Part shown: positions 47,135 to 57,312 of the stretch, piece by piece | Numbering within the stretch: position 1 is the first letter of the stretch | Layout: every line of letters starts with the position of its first letter | From: Blumeriella jaapii | Taxonomy: Eukaryota > Ascomycota > Leotiomycetes > Helotiales > Drepanopezizaceae | Reading direction: 5' to 3' | Length of the DNA: 64,000 bases | NCBI GenBank assembly: GCA_009599575.1 | Contig: VWND01000064.1 | Span: 1,426,001 to 1,490,000 of the forward strand | The notes under the pieces: model-generated | Database searches by the model: none | The model's input: only the letters and a program-made list of their open reading frames with translations | What the model was told of the DNA's origin: nothing | Made by a program: the position numbers and the translations under genes

Positions 47135-48531
47135 CTACGACGTGCCCGTGCTCGCCCATTGCGGCGCCATGTAATGCGCGTGGCCGGCGCTGGAGTTCCC
47201 CATCGACCACAGGTTGTCCGGCTTGAGCCCCGGGCTGTCCACGGCGCCGCTGCTGTAGGCCGGCACGGGGACGCGCTCGAACGTCGTTTGGTGGCTCGGC
47301 GTCGGCAGCGAGCGGTGGCCCGAGTAGTTGGGCGGGGAGGAGGCAGCCTCGCGCATGCCCGCGTAGAAGCCTTGGGAGGAGTAGCCCGAGTCGGTGGTGA
47401 GCTTCGAGTCGGACGAGGCGGAGGAGAGGCCCGACAAGGCGGGGTCCGTCGCGCTCCCGGGCTCGTAGTTGGAGGCGCGCCGGGCGGCGAAGCTGGTGTT
47501 GACCGGGGGCATCGGCGCGCGCGGGGCCTCGGTGCCGATGCCGATGACCGAGTTGTAGCGCTGCGGGCGGTAGCCGCCCACGTCGTAGCTGCTATCGGGT
47601 TTCGTGGGGGGGTAGAGGCTGGGGGACGGCGTGGCATAGTGCCGCCGTAGGTCGGGGAGTGGGCCTGGGGCATGCCCTCGTATTGTCCATAGCTGCTGTA
47701 CACCGAGGGGCTCGAGGCGTAGGTGATGGGCGGGGTGGGGAGCGACATGGGCCGGTGCGCGATGCTCTGGTTCGTCATCTCGTAGCCGCTGCGCGCATAC
47801 GGGTAGGTGGCATAGACGGAGCGATCATCGATGCGGTCCATCGAGTCGATCTCGTCAATGGGGGTGCGGAAGTTCTGCTTGGTGACGAGATCCGGGCGCG
47901 GCGTGATGTGCTGAAACCGGGGATCCTTGGAGGGGGTGGTGAACTTGTTGTTCATGACGTCGGCGACGGTGTAGTATGAGACGAGATGGTGCGAGACGCC
48001 GCCGACCGTGACGCTGACGGTCTTCTTCACCAGACCTTCCTCCTTGAAGCCGTACGAGTCGACGAGGGAGCCGATCAGGGAGCGCTCCGTCTCTTTACTC
48101 AGGGAGTTCGGGTTTTGGGACTCGAAGGTCGCGGCCGCGGCCGAGGCGGCGTTGTAGCCGGTGCTCATGGCGCTGCTGGCGCCAAAGGGATCGGGCTTGC
48201 TGATGCCGGGCGACCGCTTGCTCCGCTTCATGGCCCTCTTCTTCTCGCCGGGGGGGAACGGCCGCTCCAGCTCGCGGTACACCAGGAAGTTGCCGAGGAT
48301 GCGACTGGGGCTCCACGGCACGCCGTCGGTCCACCGTTTGATGCCGGACGAATGCTCCTCGTAGATGAAGACGTTGCCGCTCTTGATCAAGCTGACCCTC
48401 TCGCGGTCGTGGGGGCGGCGCGCGACATGGTTCAAGGCGCCACTCAGACAGGCCTCGAACAGGAGCAGCGCATCTTGCGTCGAGGCAATGTGCCCGTAGA
48501 AGGTGGGCGAGAGCGGTGATGCGGAGGCCAT
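47135..48531 (-). CDS. RYP1: WOPR-domain transcriptional regulator (Gti1/Pac2 family, Ryp1/Sge1/Wor1 type); apparent 1-nt frameshift
   Basis: Master regulator of morphology, sporulation or virulence programmes in ascomycetes. A single exon from 48531. The N-terminal WOPR DNA-binding region is intact: GHIASTQDALLLFEACLSGA, NHVARRPHDRERVSLIKSGN, FIYEEHSSGIKRWTDG, WSPSRILGNFLVYRELERPF, and the second half GFKEEGLVKKTVSVTVGGVS and LVSYYTVADVMNN. The C-terminal half is Ser/Pro/Tyr-rich. At 47641-47647 the frame breaks: after HSPTYGG the continuation HYATPSPSLYPPTKPDSSYD lies in another frame and runs to ...WASTGTS at 47135. Adding one nucleotide gives 466 codons (465 aa). The unshifted frame instead yields an Arg/Thr-rich nonsense tail to 46993. 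Upstream lies an 8.8-kb gene-free region. Confidence 0.88.
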
Positions 48532-48571
48532 GGTGCGCGAGGACGGACGTGGGTATATCGCGGGTGGTGAC

Positions 48572-48573
48572 GG

Positions 48574-48611
<38 letters not shown>

Positions 48612-48640
48612 GAGAGGGAGAGGGAGGAGGTGAAGAGGCG
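48572..48640 (+). repeat. G14 run and (GAG)n tract just upstream of the WOPR start
   Basis: G14 at 48572-48585 followed by GAG/GAGAGG purine repeats, 40-110 bp upstream of the start codon; on the coding (-) strand this is a C/T-rich leader or core promoter tract. Confidence 0.85.
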
Positions 48641-48929
48641 TGGGAAGTGTATGTGAGGGTGTGTGTGTGTGAGCGTGTTTATGAGGAGAGGAGACCGAGA
48701 GGCGAAAGTCGAAAGTCGCATGCAACGACGTCGTCAAATACCCCAGATGCGATGGAATGATGGTTCGAAGGAGCTGCTGGAACGTTGGGAGCAAGGACTT
48801 TATCAAACCTTCCTCGATCGCAGCGACGTTTGCTTGTTAGCGTGACGAGGGACCGGGAGAGAGGAGATGGAAGGTGCGTGTGGGTACGTTCGTTTATGCC
48901 TTGGTGTCGCGCCTCAGCACCGACAGGGG

Positions 48930-49030
48930 AGGGCAGGAGGGATGGAGGGATGGCGGGATGGGGTGGATGGGGTGGAAGGGTGGAAGGGTGGAAGGGTTGG
49001 AAGGAGGGAAGGAGGGAAGGAGGGATGGCC
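48930..49030 (+). repeat. GGATGG / GGGTGGAA purine-rich minisatellite
   Basis: Degenerate tandem array of GGATGG, GGTGGAAG and GGAAGGAG units over about 100 bp. Confidence 0.8.
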
Positions 49031-49239
49031 CCCGTTTCGTTTCGAGGGCGTGGGACGAGGGTAGTTCCGTAAAGCGGAAGGCGCTGGTGTCGGATTAGCA
49101 GCGAGAGCGTGTGGAAAGCGGGTGCAGGTGCGGGTGCGGGTGTTCGTGTGGAGAGTCGCGCGCGGTCGACGAGAGGGACCAGAGGGACTGGAGGGACGGA
49201 GCCGTGCTGGGCGGTACGGTGGGGTCGGGTAGGAGAGGG

Positions 49240-49362
49240 TACGGGACTGTACAGTACTGTGTACAGTACTGTGTAGGGCACGGCACTGTACGGTACTGTC
49301 GCGTACCGTATGTGCTGTGCGGTGCGGTGCGGTGCGGTGCTGTGCTGTGCTGTGCTCTGTGG
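49240..49362. repeat. GTACAGTACTGTGTACAG cluster followed by (GTGCG/GTGCT)n
   Basis: Palindromic GTACAGTAC copies at 49248-49300, then a pentanucleotide array GGTGC/TGTGC from 49318. Confidence 0.8.
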
Positions 49363-50940
49363 TATGTCCGGTCCTGGACTGTACGGTGTGTGGAGGGACC
49401 GCCGTCGCCCCCCCCCCCCCCCCCCCTCCCTCCCCTCCCCTCCCCTACCCGACCGACCTGTGCGGTGCGCGGCGGTGCGCTGCGGTCGGGGGGTGAGGTC
49501 CAAGTGCCGAAGCAAGAGAGCACGAGCCTTGCTGGGATTGGGGCGAGGGCAGAGTTCGCTTGGCGCCGATGAGCCTTGTCGACGGGCGTCTGGGAATCCT
49601 GGGAGAGGATGGGCCAGGAAGAGGCTGGCCGCCCTCGCAGTGCGCGTACGGTGCCGGAGGCCGGACACGCACTGGCCGTGAAGGAGCAGAGCCGTGGCGG
49701 CGGGCGTGGCAGTGGCCGTGGCAGTGGCCGAGGCCGAGGCCGAAACGGCGAGGCTGAGTGGGAGTGGGAGCGGGAGTGCGAGGCAGAGTGCGCGAGAGAG
49801 TGAAATGCTCCTGTACTGTAGAGAGGGCGGTTGGGGCCGGGTGGGAGGGGCAGCGTGGACAGTCCCGTACCGTATGTGTACCGCACCCTCCTGCGCCGTA
49901 CCCTCCCGCACGGCGCCGTACCCTCCAGCACGGCACGGTACAGTCAGCATCGTCGTCGCCGTGGCGGTGGGCGGTCGGTGGTGGCAGAAGCGGGTCGGGT
50001 CGAGTCGAGTCGCGTCGCGGGCCACAGGGCCAGTCAGTACTGTCTGTATGTGTACGGTACGGTACCTGTACCGCACGACAGCACGACAACAGGTGGTGGG
50101 TCCCGATTCCAGCCCTGCTGGTAGTAAGTAGTAGTATGTACAAGACAGTGCGGTACCATACACTACTACGCTACATACCATACATACCATACATACCATG
50201 CCACACTTACCATCCCACGCATACCACCGTCCATCTCATCCATCTCATCCACACCATCCATACCATCCATCCCGTACTGACCATACCATCCTCTCTCTCT
50301 CTCTCAATCTCTCCTGGCCGCGGTGCCGGTGTGTCGAGGACCGTCGCTCAGACCACACGCCATCCCTGAGGGCGCACGCACCGACTGACTGAGCTGGAAC
50401 GCTCCTGTGCTCTCCTCTACGGCCTCGTGCTCTGCGCTACCCTGCCAGCACTCCTTCCAAAGGGGTTGGCGTGGGATCAGGCAGGCCCGCGCCCATTTCA
50501 TCACTCAGATTTGCGCTAGCCCGTGTCGGGCTTAGCCCCTGCCCATCACCACCCCCCCCCCTCCCCCCATCACTCACATATGTGAATTTCCCGCTCTGCC
50601 CGCGAGCCTCCGCAGGGATCACAGTAAGTACACACTACCAGGCCCTGACGGTGTTCATGTAGAAGTACTGTACCGTACAGTACTTCACCACACAGGACGG
50701 CGATGGTACGAAGACGGTATAGTACCATCCTACGATAGATGGCTGGTACAGTATCGGTGTGTGCAATACAGTGTCGACGACGGTATGACATATGACTTCG
50801 TGTGTATTCTATCCTACGGTATCTAGCACTGACAACGCATGTGTGGTATGTAATAGGTACAGTACTGTACAGGACTGTAAGTACAGTAGAGACCACCCAG
50901 TGTCCTCTGTAGAAGGACCTGGTATGGCGTTGATCGCGAC

Positions 50941-51070
50941 CCATGTCCATGTCCATGTCCATGTCCTCCTCCCCTGCCTCACCCATACCTGTGCCCATCC
51001 ATACCCATACCCATACCCATACCCTTACCCCTACCCAGACCCATTCCCACCCATGCCTTCTTGCCCCCCC

Positions 51071-51115
<45 letters not shown>
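50941..51115 (+). repeat. (CATGTC)n, (CCATAC)n and a C44 homopolymer
   Basis: Hexanucleotide arrays at 50943-50965 and 50998-51030, then C7-A-C44 at 51064-51115. The C44 length in an assembly is probably approximate. Confidence 0.85.
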
Positions 51116-51289
51116 AGGACAACAGCAACAGCAACAGCAACGACTACGATGACGATGGCAACCGGTCTGTCGCGGCTGCTGTAATGAAATGGAATGGATG
51201 GTTGAATGAATGATGCGCCCGGTCACGCAGAGAGGCCGGCGACACGATGCGATGTGCGGTATTGCTCACTCTCCCATGCGGGAAGGCGT

Positions 51290-51383
51290 CTACTACTACA
51301 ACTACTACTACGACTGCTACTACTACGACTGCTACTACTACTACTACATGCAGTACTACTACTACTGCTGCTGCTGCTGCTGG
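51290..51383 (+). repeat. (CTA)n/(CTG)n trinucleotide tract
   Basis: CTACTACGACTGCTACTA-type array ending in CTG repeats. Confidence 0.85.
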
Positions 51384-52968
51384 TGTGTTTCGAGCTCAGG
51401 GATCTTCATCACCGCCCATTGCTCGGCCCTCGTCCCCCCCCCCCCCCCCCCGGCGCAAAACGGAACCGCGAGCCGTGCTCAGGGCCCACTGACGGAACCG
51501 TGGGCCTCCACACCCATGGCGCGCGGCCATCATCATCCATGTGCAGGTGCAGGGCATGGCGGTATGGCCAGAAGCGTGTACCGTACACGACCAAAGGGAG
51601 AGGGCGAAGGGCGGCGGGGGGCCTGGTCAGTTCGTGGGCGGGAGACCTCACCCTGAGCGCAGTCCCAACGTGTGCACCGCGCGCGGTCAAGAAACAATGA
51701 CAACAACCCATCCACCCAGAACACCCTCGCTAAACTTCCTCGCTTAAGCGAGAAGTTCTCCTCGTCGGTGCTGGGTGTGCGGACATGCGTACTTGCTACA
51801 CTCGGTACGGCACCGGACCGACGTGCGACTTCGTGACGAGGTCCCCGCTACTGGACGACGACGATGCGTGCACTTCATTTCGGAGGTTCTTCGCTCCACG
51901 TCCCCGAGGCACATGATGGTCACCCACGGCGGAGCGGACATCCTCCGCCGCGCCGTCGTCCGCCACGGGCCCAGAACCCCGCCGCCTCTCTACGGCGCCG
52001 CAGAGAGGACGCGGTCACACGTCGACTTGACCTGCGACGACGGGCCTCACGGACACCGTGGTCGCGCCGCATGGATGAGGCCTGATGCGTGGGAGCTGTC
52101 GGATACCCTGAACGCATTGTTTGATCTTCATGGCGTCGGTGACCTTGGACCCCGATCACTCAGTCCCCGAGATGCCAAACCGCGAAGATTCGACGCTCGA
52201 GGGTCGCCCTGGGGGGGGGGGGTCCGCAAAGTTAGTGAGATTGGGTGTGGAAGGTCCAGCGGAACAAGTCTATCCGGAATAGGGTTAGTCGGGCGCGGTG
52301 GGGCCCAGCGCGAGCTCTCGCCTGCGACAGAGACGAGTGTTGCCGTGATCAGCTGGAGGCGGCCAGGGTCCGGGTGGGCACGCGACGGACAAACGACCTT
52401 GACAGGAGGGGGACCGATGCAGCGCGAACGTCTCGATCGGGCCCAAGGTGGGGGAGGGGAAGAATGGGGGAGGGGAATGGCCCAACAGCTCCCCATCTTT
52501 TTCCCTCGGTAAAATGGGTAATTACAGAGTAATGTCAACAAGGCTCGCGACGGGCTAGTCTAGTGCTTGTGCTTGGGCTGGGGCTGGGGCTTGGGCTGGG
52601 GAGGGGGGGGGGAGAGGCGCTTGACATGTCCAGGTGGCTCAGGAACGGTGCTGCTATCTCTGTCCCACGGTGGGTGTCTGGACAGCAGTAGGTTTGGGCT
52701 TGACATCTGCTCAGGAACCGTTGCTGGTAAGTTTGGGCGCGTCTATCGTCGACGAACACTACGCAAACCCTCTTCCCACATGGCATTGGCGACCCTATTC
52801 CACGGGATCGCGCGCTGCAGATCTAACGAAGTTTGTCTGCTCCTCTCCTTCGCTGGGTGGAAGGAAAAGTGGGATTCTTTTCCTCCGAACGCTGACGACC
52901 GGCCGCTGTCATCGATGACGCTGGACCTTCCACACCGGATGGATCCCTGGCGCGCAACCGATTCGAGC

Positions 52969-52970
<2 letters not shown>

Positions 52971-53001
<31 letters not shown>
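52971..53001 (+). repeat. (CTG)10 microsatellite
   Basis: Ten clean CTG units in non-coding DNA. Confidence 0.95.
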
Positions 53002-53257
53002 ATCGATTCCGCGCTCGGCGACAGACACCTACTACGGGACGGTACACCGGACTGGACTGACTGTGCGGTATGTACACAGTACGGTACCTACGGTACATAC
53101 CCTCTATCTGTACCATCGAGACGCCAATTCCATGGCGGCCGCCCACTCGGTGCTGCGACCAGCATCGTGCAAATTAATGCGACGTGCACTGTGTGCCCAA
53201 GGACCGCTCGATGCTGGGTTCTAGGTCGCTGGTCCTTGCATGGCAGCGGCCTATGTA

Positions 53258-53292
53258 CAGGACCGGACAGGACAGGACAGGACAGGACAGGA
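53258..53292 (+). repeat. (GGACA)n pentanucleotide array
   Basis: Six to seven GGACA units, first copies degenerate (GGACC). Confidence 0.9.
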
Positions 53293-55024
53293 CCGTACCG
53301 CACCGGACCGGACAGGTGTACGGTGGTACAGTACTGTACACAGCACGTCCGGACGGTGCAGTCTGCGGAGGGAATTCTGGGTGCTGGTGAATAGGTTCCA
53401 CCCGCCAATGCTGGTCTTGTTACATGACATGTCTGGGCAAAGCGGAGGCGTGGCGGAGCCTTAACTGGATAAGGAAGAACCGTGTGTCTGTACGGTCCTG
53501 TACGGTACCATGTACACATTACTTTCCTCCGGACGCTGGTAACGTGTAAGGGCCACCTTCCACCCCTCCCCCTGGACAGGCAATCTATCCGAATACGCGT
53601 TCGCTGCTCCTCGAGTTCCTGGGCCTGCGCGCGGCCAAGCCCCATCGTGGAATCCCTCGCCGTCTCCCCGGGCCACGCCCTGCGCTCGAATCTCAACCCG
53701 CGGTACGCAGTAAGTACTGTACAGAACATGCTCTCTGGGTCGGTCGCTACTGTCCTGTCCTGTCCTGTCCCTCCAGTACAGGACGTCCATACGAACCTCA
53801 TCTTTCTGCGCCCGCCATCCTTTTCCCGCCATGGGCCACCCGCCATGTCCGCGCCGCCGAATCGCGATGGAGGAGCACCCCCAATCCATGCCAATTCCGC
53901 CGTGGGCTGCCCGTAGGACATTTTTTTGACTCGCAAGTTTGCTGGTGCTCCTCCACGTTGGCTTGGGTCGACAGGTAATTTGCTCGTCGATCATCCTCTC
54001 TCCAAGTCTGGCTTCACCTCCGCCGAGTCGCTCAGGAGGTACCGCCGCACATCTGCAAACCGCTCTAACCTAGGAAAGTGTAGGTAAATAAGCCTCTGTC
54101 AGAGAAAAGGATATTTCTTGTTCCGGTCCATGCGCCTGGAATCGTTCGGTGCCCTACGCAAAGTATCGAATCCTCAGGCGTATGGGGGGGGGGGGGGGAG
54201 GGGGCGGACTGGATTATTCCACCGTCTGCGGACGCAACACCACGTCGAAACTCAATCTCTCTCCAGATCCAAAAATAGGATTTGGTCCCAACTTCGTGGG
54301 CCCAAGTTGCTTTGTGCGATCATTCCTTTTTCTTCCTCTTCGAGAAGAACCTTAGCTCGTGAGTCGAAAGTCTGTCCGGCCATTCGCAAACTCTCGGCGG
54401 CCCCAGGGCACCGTCGTCGGTGCGCACCTCCAGCCCGGCCCGGGAATGGCTGATACTTGGCTGTGGCCGCCCAAATCTCCCGAGGACACCACGCCCTCAC
54501 GGCGATGATGTTGTGGCTTGCATGGGTCTCCCGTCCTGGGTGCCTCCTCTCGCGGAGGCCAACCTTGCCTCGACAGCAGACAACCCGAGACGGGGCCGCG
54601 GCCAGAGGGGAGGGTGATTGATGTTGATTTAATCTTATTGACTTTGGAGCGATGCCCGCTCTAAGCTTCACTGACAGGTGAAGGCGATTCGAACCTCGCG
54701 TGGGCCAGGAACCAAGCTCCTCGTCGACGCACGTACATCCAGTCCAGCCAGAGCAAGTAAGGTACGTACCGTCCTGTACATACATACGGTGCTGTACGTA
54801 CATTACCCACCGACGATGAATCGTCAGGAGCCGCTAGCTAGGGAGTGGAGTAAGTGGCTAGCTACTGTGTACAGTCCAGTACCGCACATACGGAGGCACT
54901 GTAGGACTGTAGTACTAGTAGTATGTGGTAGTAATACTTGATGGACAGGACAGTACAGCACAGAACTGTGCGGTGTACCGGAGGAGTTAAGTCACGAATG
55001 TGGGTTCAGCATCTGCTGTACGGT

Positions 55025-55150
55025 CTCTACGCGATCTACGGTATCTACCGTCTCTACAGCATCTACGGGATTTACGGTAGCGACCGTAGCGACAGTATCG
55101 ACGGTGTTACGGTATCTACGGTACGGTACAGTATCTACAGTATCTACACT
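55025..55150 (+). repeat. diverged 9-bp minisatellite CTACNNNAT
   Basis: About twelve units of the form CTACGGTAT, CTACCGTCT, CTACAGCAT, CTACGGGAT and so on. The first four bases are conserved while the middle varies. Confidence 0.8.
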
Positions 55151-55802
55151 TCTCCACTAGCGTCCGCCCGCCCGGCCAAACAGCGCTCCGACCGCCGGGG
55201 CCCGGGCACCGCCCAGCTCAGGGTCCACGTGACGCTGGTCCCCTCATCAACGTCGCCGACCAGCTTGTCCTCGTATCTTGCTTGCTTCTATCCGACGACC
55301 TCCATGCATGCGAAACGTGCAAGGCTGTACTTACCGTCTTGAGCCCCCATGCCTCTCGCGGGGGTTGGAACATGGCGGGTCGCCTTCTGGGTAAAAGCCG
55401 CGCCGGGCAAGGAATTGGCTCATCGTGGAGCGACGAGAGCTACTGTACTACTGTACTACTGTATATTACATACATACAGTAAGTACAGATACGTAACCAG
55501 CTAATACTGTGTTGTAGGTAGGACCCTACGGCCCAGTACTGTGCAGTACACACCGGCATTCCGATGGTCCTCAGGACTGTCCCGTATACCGTACCGTACC
55601 GTACCGTACAGTACAGTCAGTACCGGGCCACAGCGAATCAGGTATACGACGAATCCGAGAGATGCACGGGGCACATGGGTCCGAAACCGAACGGCCCAGT
55701 ATCCACAGATAACGTGTCGTCAGTCGTCGGTCGTCATTGGCATCGCCCTTCCGCATACAGTCCGCTCTGCTCCTGGATCAGCACGAAGAACCTCATGTCC
55801 GC

Positions 55803-55831
55803 TGCGTACTGTACTGTACTGTACTGTACTC
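55803..55831 (+). repeat. (GTACT)n array
   Basis: Five tandem GTACT units, part of the window-wide GTAC motif family. Confidence 0.9.
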
Positions 55832-55930
55832 TACTCCACGGTACGCGCCTCAACCCGACGGCCCTCTACCGTAATCTCTGGCACAGGAGTTCGCGGTCAG
55901 CAGAGTGCGGTAGCACCCCAGAGCACACGC

Positions 55931-55983
55931 ACGGCATGGCACGGCACGGCATGGCATGGCATGGCATGGCATGGCATGGCATC
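55931..55983 (+). repeat. (GGCAT)n / (GGCAC)n pentanucleotide array
   Basis: About ten units, the first GGCAC/GGCAT mixed, the last seven pure GGCAT. Confidence 0.92.
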
Positions 55984-57312
55984 TTCCATCCATTGTGGCC
56001 GTGGGCGCCTCCCCTTCCCCTGCATGTTCGGCGTCCATGCCCGCATGCTACTGGACGTGGGGACGATACTTTTTCTCTGCACCTCCAGGTCCCGGGACAC
56101 TCCTCACTTCTACTGTACTACGGTACTACGGTACTGTACTTCTCCTTCTAGCAGCGCCTTTGCTGTTCGGTATGTTCCGACCGGCCTGTGGAGTCCGGTA
56201 AATCTCAGCATGCCAGTAGTAGAAGTACTGGTATACGTGGGGACGATACTTTTCCTACCAACGTCGACGGCCTGGGATCCTCCTTCTAGCACGTTTCTGG
56301 TCGGTCGGTATGTTCCGGCCGGCCTGTGGAGTTCTTCCACTGTAGATCAGATGTGATGGGATGGGGAGTCACCACCGCTCCTCCTTTTCTGGAGACTGGA
56401 GAGAGAGAGAGAGAGAGATCTTTCAGGTACGGTGCTGTACAGCATGTACTGGACTGGACTGGACTGGACTTGGTATTCGATCATCGCATGTCCGCGCCGG
56501 GATTTTGTCTGCAGGCGAGTGCTTTTGGAAGTCTGAAGGAGGTGATTTTCCGAGAGTTCTGATTAGCAGCATGCTTAATATAGCATCAAACATTTACCGG
56601 GTCGTCAGACATGTACTTACTGTAGGTACAGTACATACATACAAAACAGACTGTACATACAGTTGCGTTCCCGTGACATCGGTTGCGAAGTATAATACCG
56701 TACCGCACTGCGTGACACTCTCGCTAGCTAGCATATTTATACTCGGGTTACAGGATTACCATGTGTACTATGGTTATTTACTATGTACGGTACGTCTTAT
56801 TCTCATACTTTGCTTTCTCTCGTCTACTCTTAATGTAATTTGACTCGTCGATCAATTTCAATGGGAAACATAAAAACATTGCCAAGTTTTCAATAGCTGC
56901 TCAAGCGTAATCTTTGAACTCTAAGCCTTTCGATAAAATGTGCTGGACAAATCCTCCGCGCTGGAGAGCAAGGCACGAGAAAGGATTCCATGTGTAAGGC
57001 ACGCTGGGTTTGGTTCATGATTTCGTCCAGGTCCTTTTGCAAAATACACAGTACGTGTACGAAGCTTCATACTACTGTAGATACCCGCCCCTAACGCGGC
57101 CTCGAGCTCGTGATTGCTTACAAAATTACGTTTCTCGACCGCACCCAAACTTTACAGCAGCGTTCCGCTTTTTGCGTATTCCTTTCGCCCCATAATTTTT
57201 TTATATATTGGTTTTTTTTTTTTTTTAACCTTGACCGGTGCGAGATTCCGCCGCCTGCTGCACTCTTCTCACGGCTCCCATCCCGTGTGCCTCGGGACGC
57301 GAGCTTTGCAAA

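Larger units (their letters stand above)
48532..57312. other. 8.8-kb gene-free low-complexity region upstream of the WOPR regulator and ABC transporter
   Basis: Divergent interval between two start codons. It is filled with homopolymers (C19 at 49408-49426, C44 at 51072-51115, C18 at 51434-51451, G runs near 48572, 52211 and 54185), di- to 9-mer tandem repeats, and dozens of GTAC-centred motifs. Long frames, for example 48679-50199 (-) and 51775-52512 (+), are composition artefacts with no domain. I see no protein-coding or RNA gene. It may contain long leaders and regulatory DNA. Confidence 0.7.

Noticed and set aside
48679..50199. 506-codon open frame on the - strand upstream of the WOPR gene
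   Set aside because: Composition artefact: long runs of Thr/Arg/Pro/His from GTAC and homopolymer repeats, no domain, and overlapped by similarly long frames on both strands.
51775..52512. 245-codon + frame in the large intergenic region
   Set aside because: Arg/Gly/His-rich, no recognisable motif, and the opposite strand is equally open.
54685..54770. tRNA-like B box (GGTTCGAAT) on the - strand
   Set aside because: The T-stem does not pair (G-G and C-C mismatches) and no acceptor stem or consistent A box could be folded.
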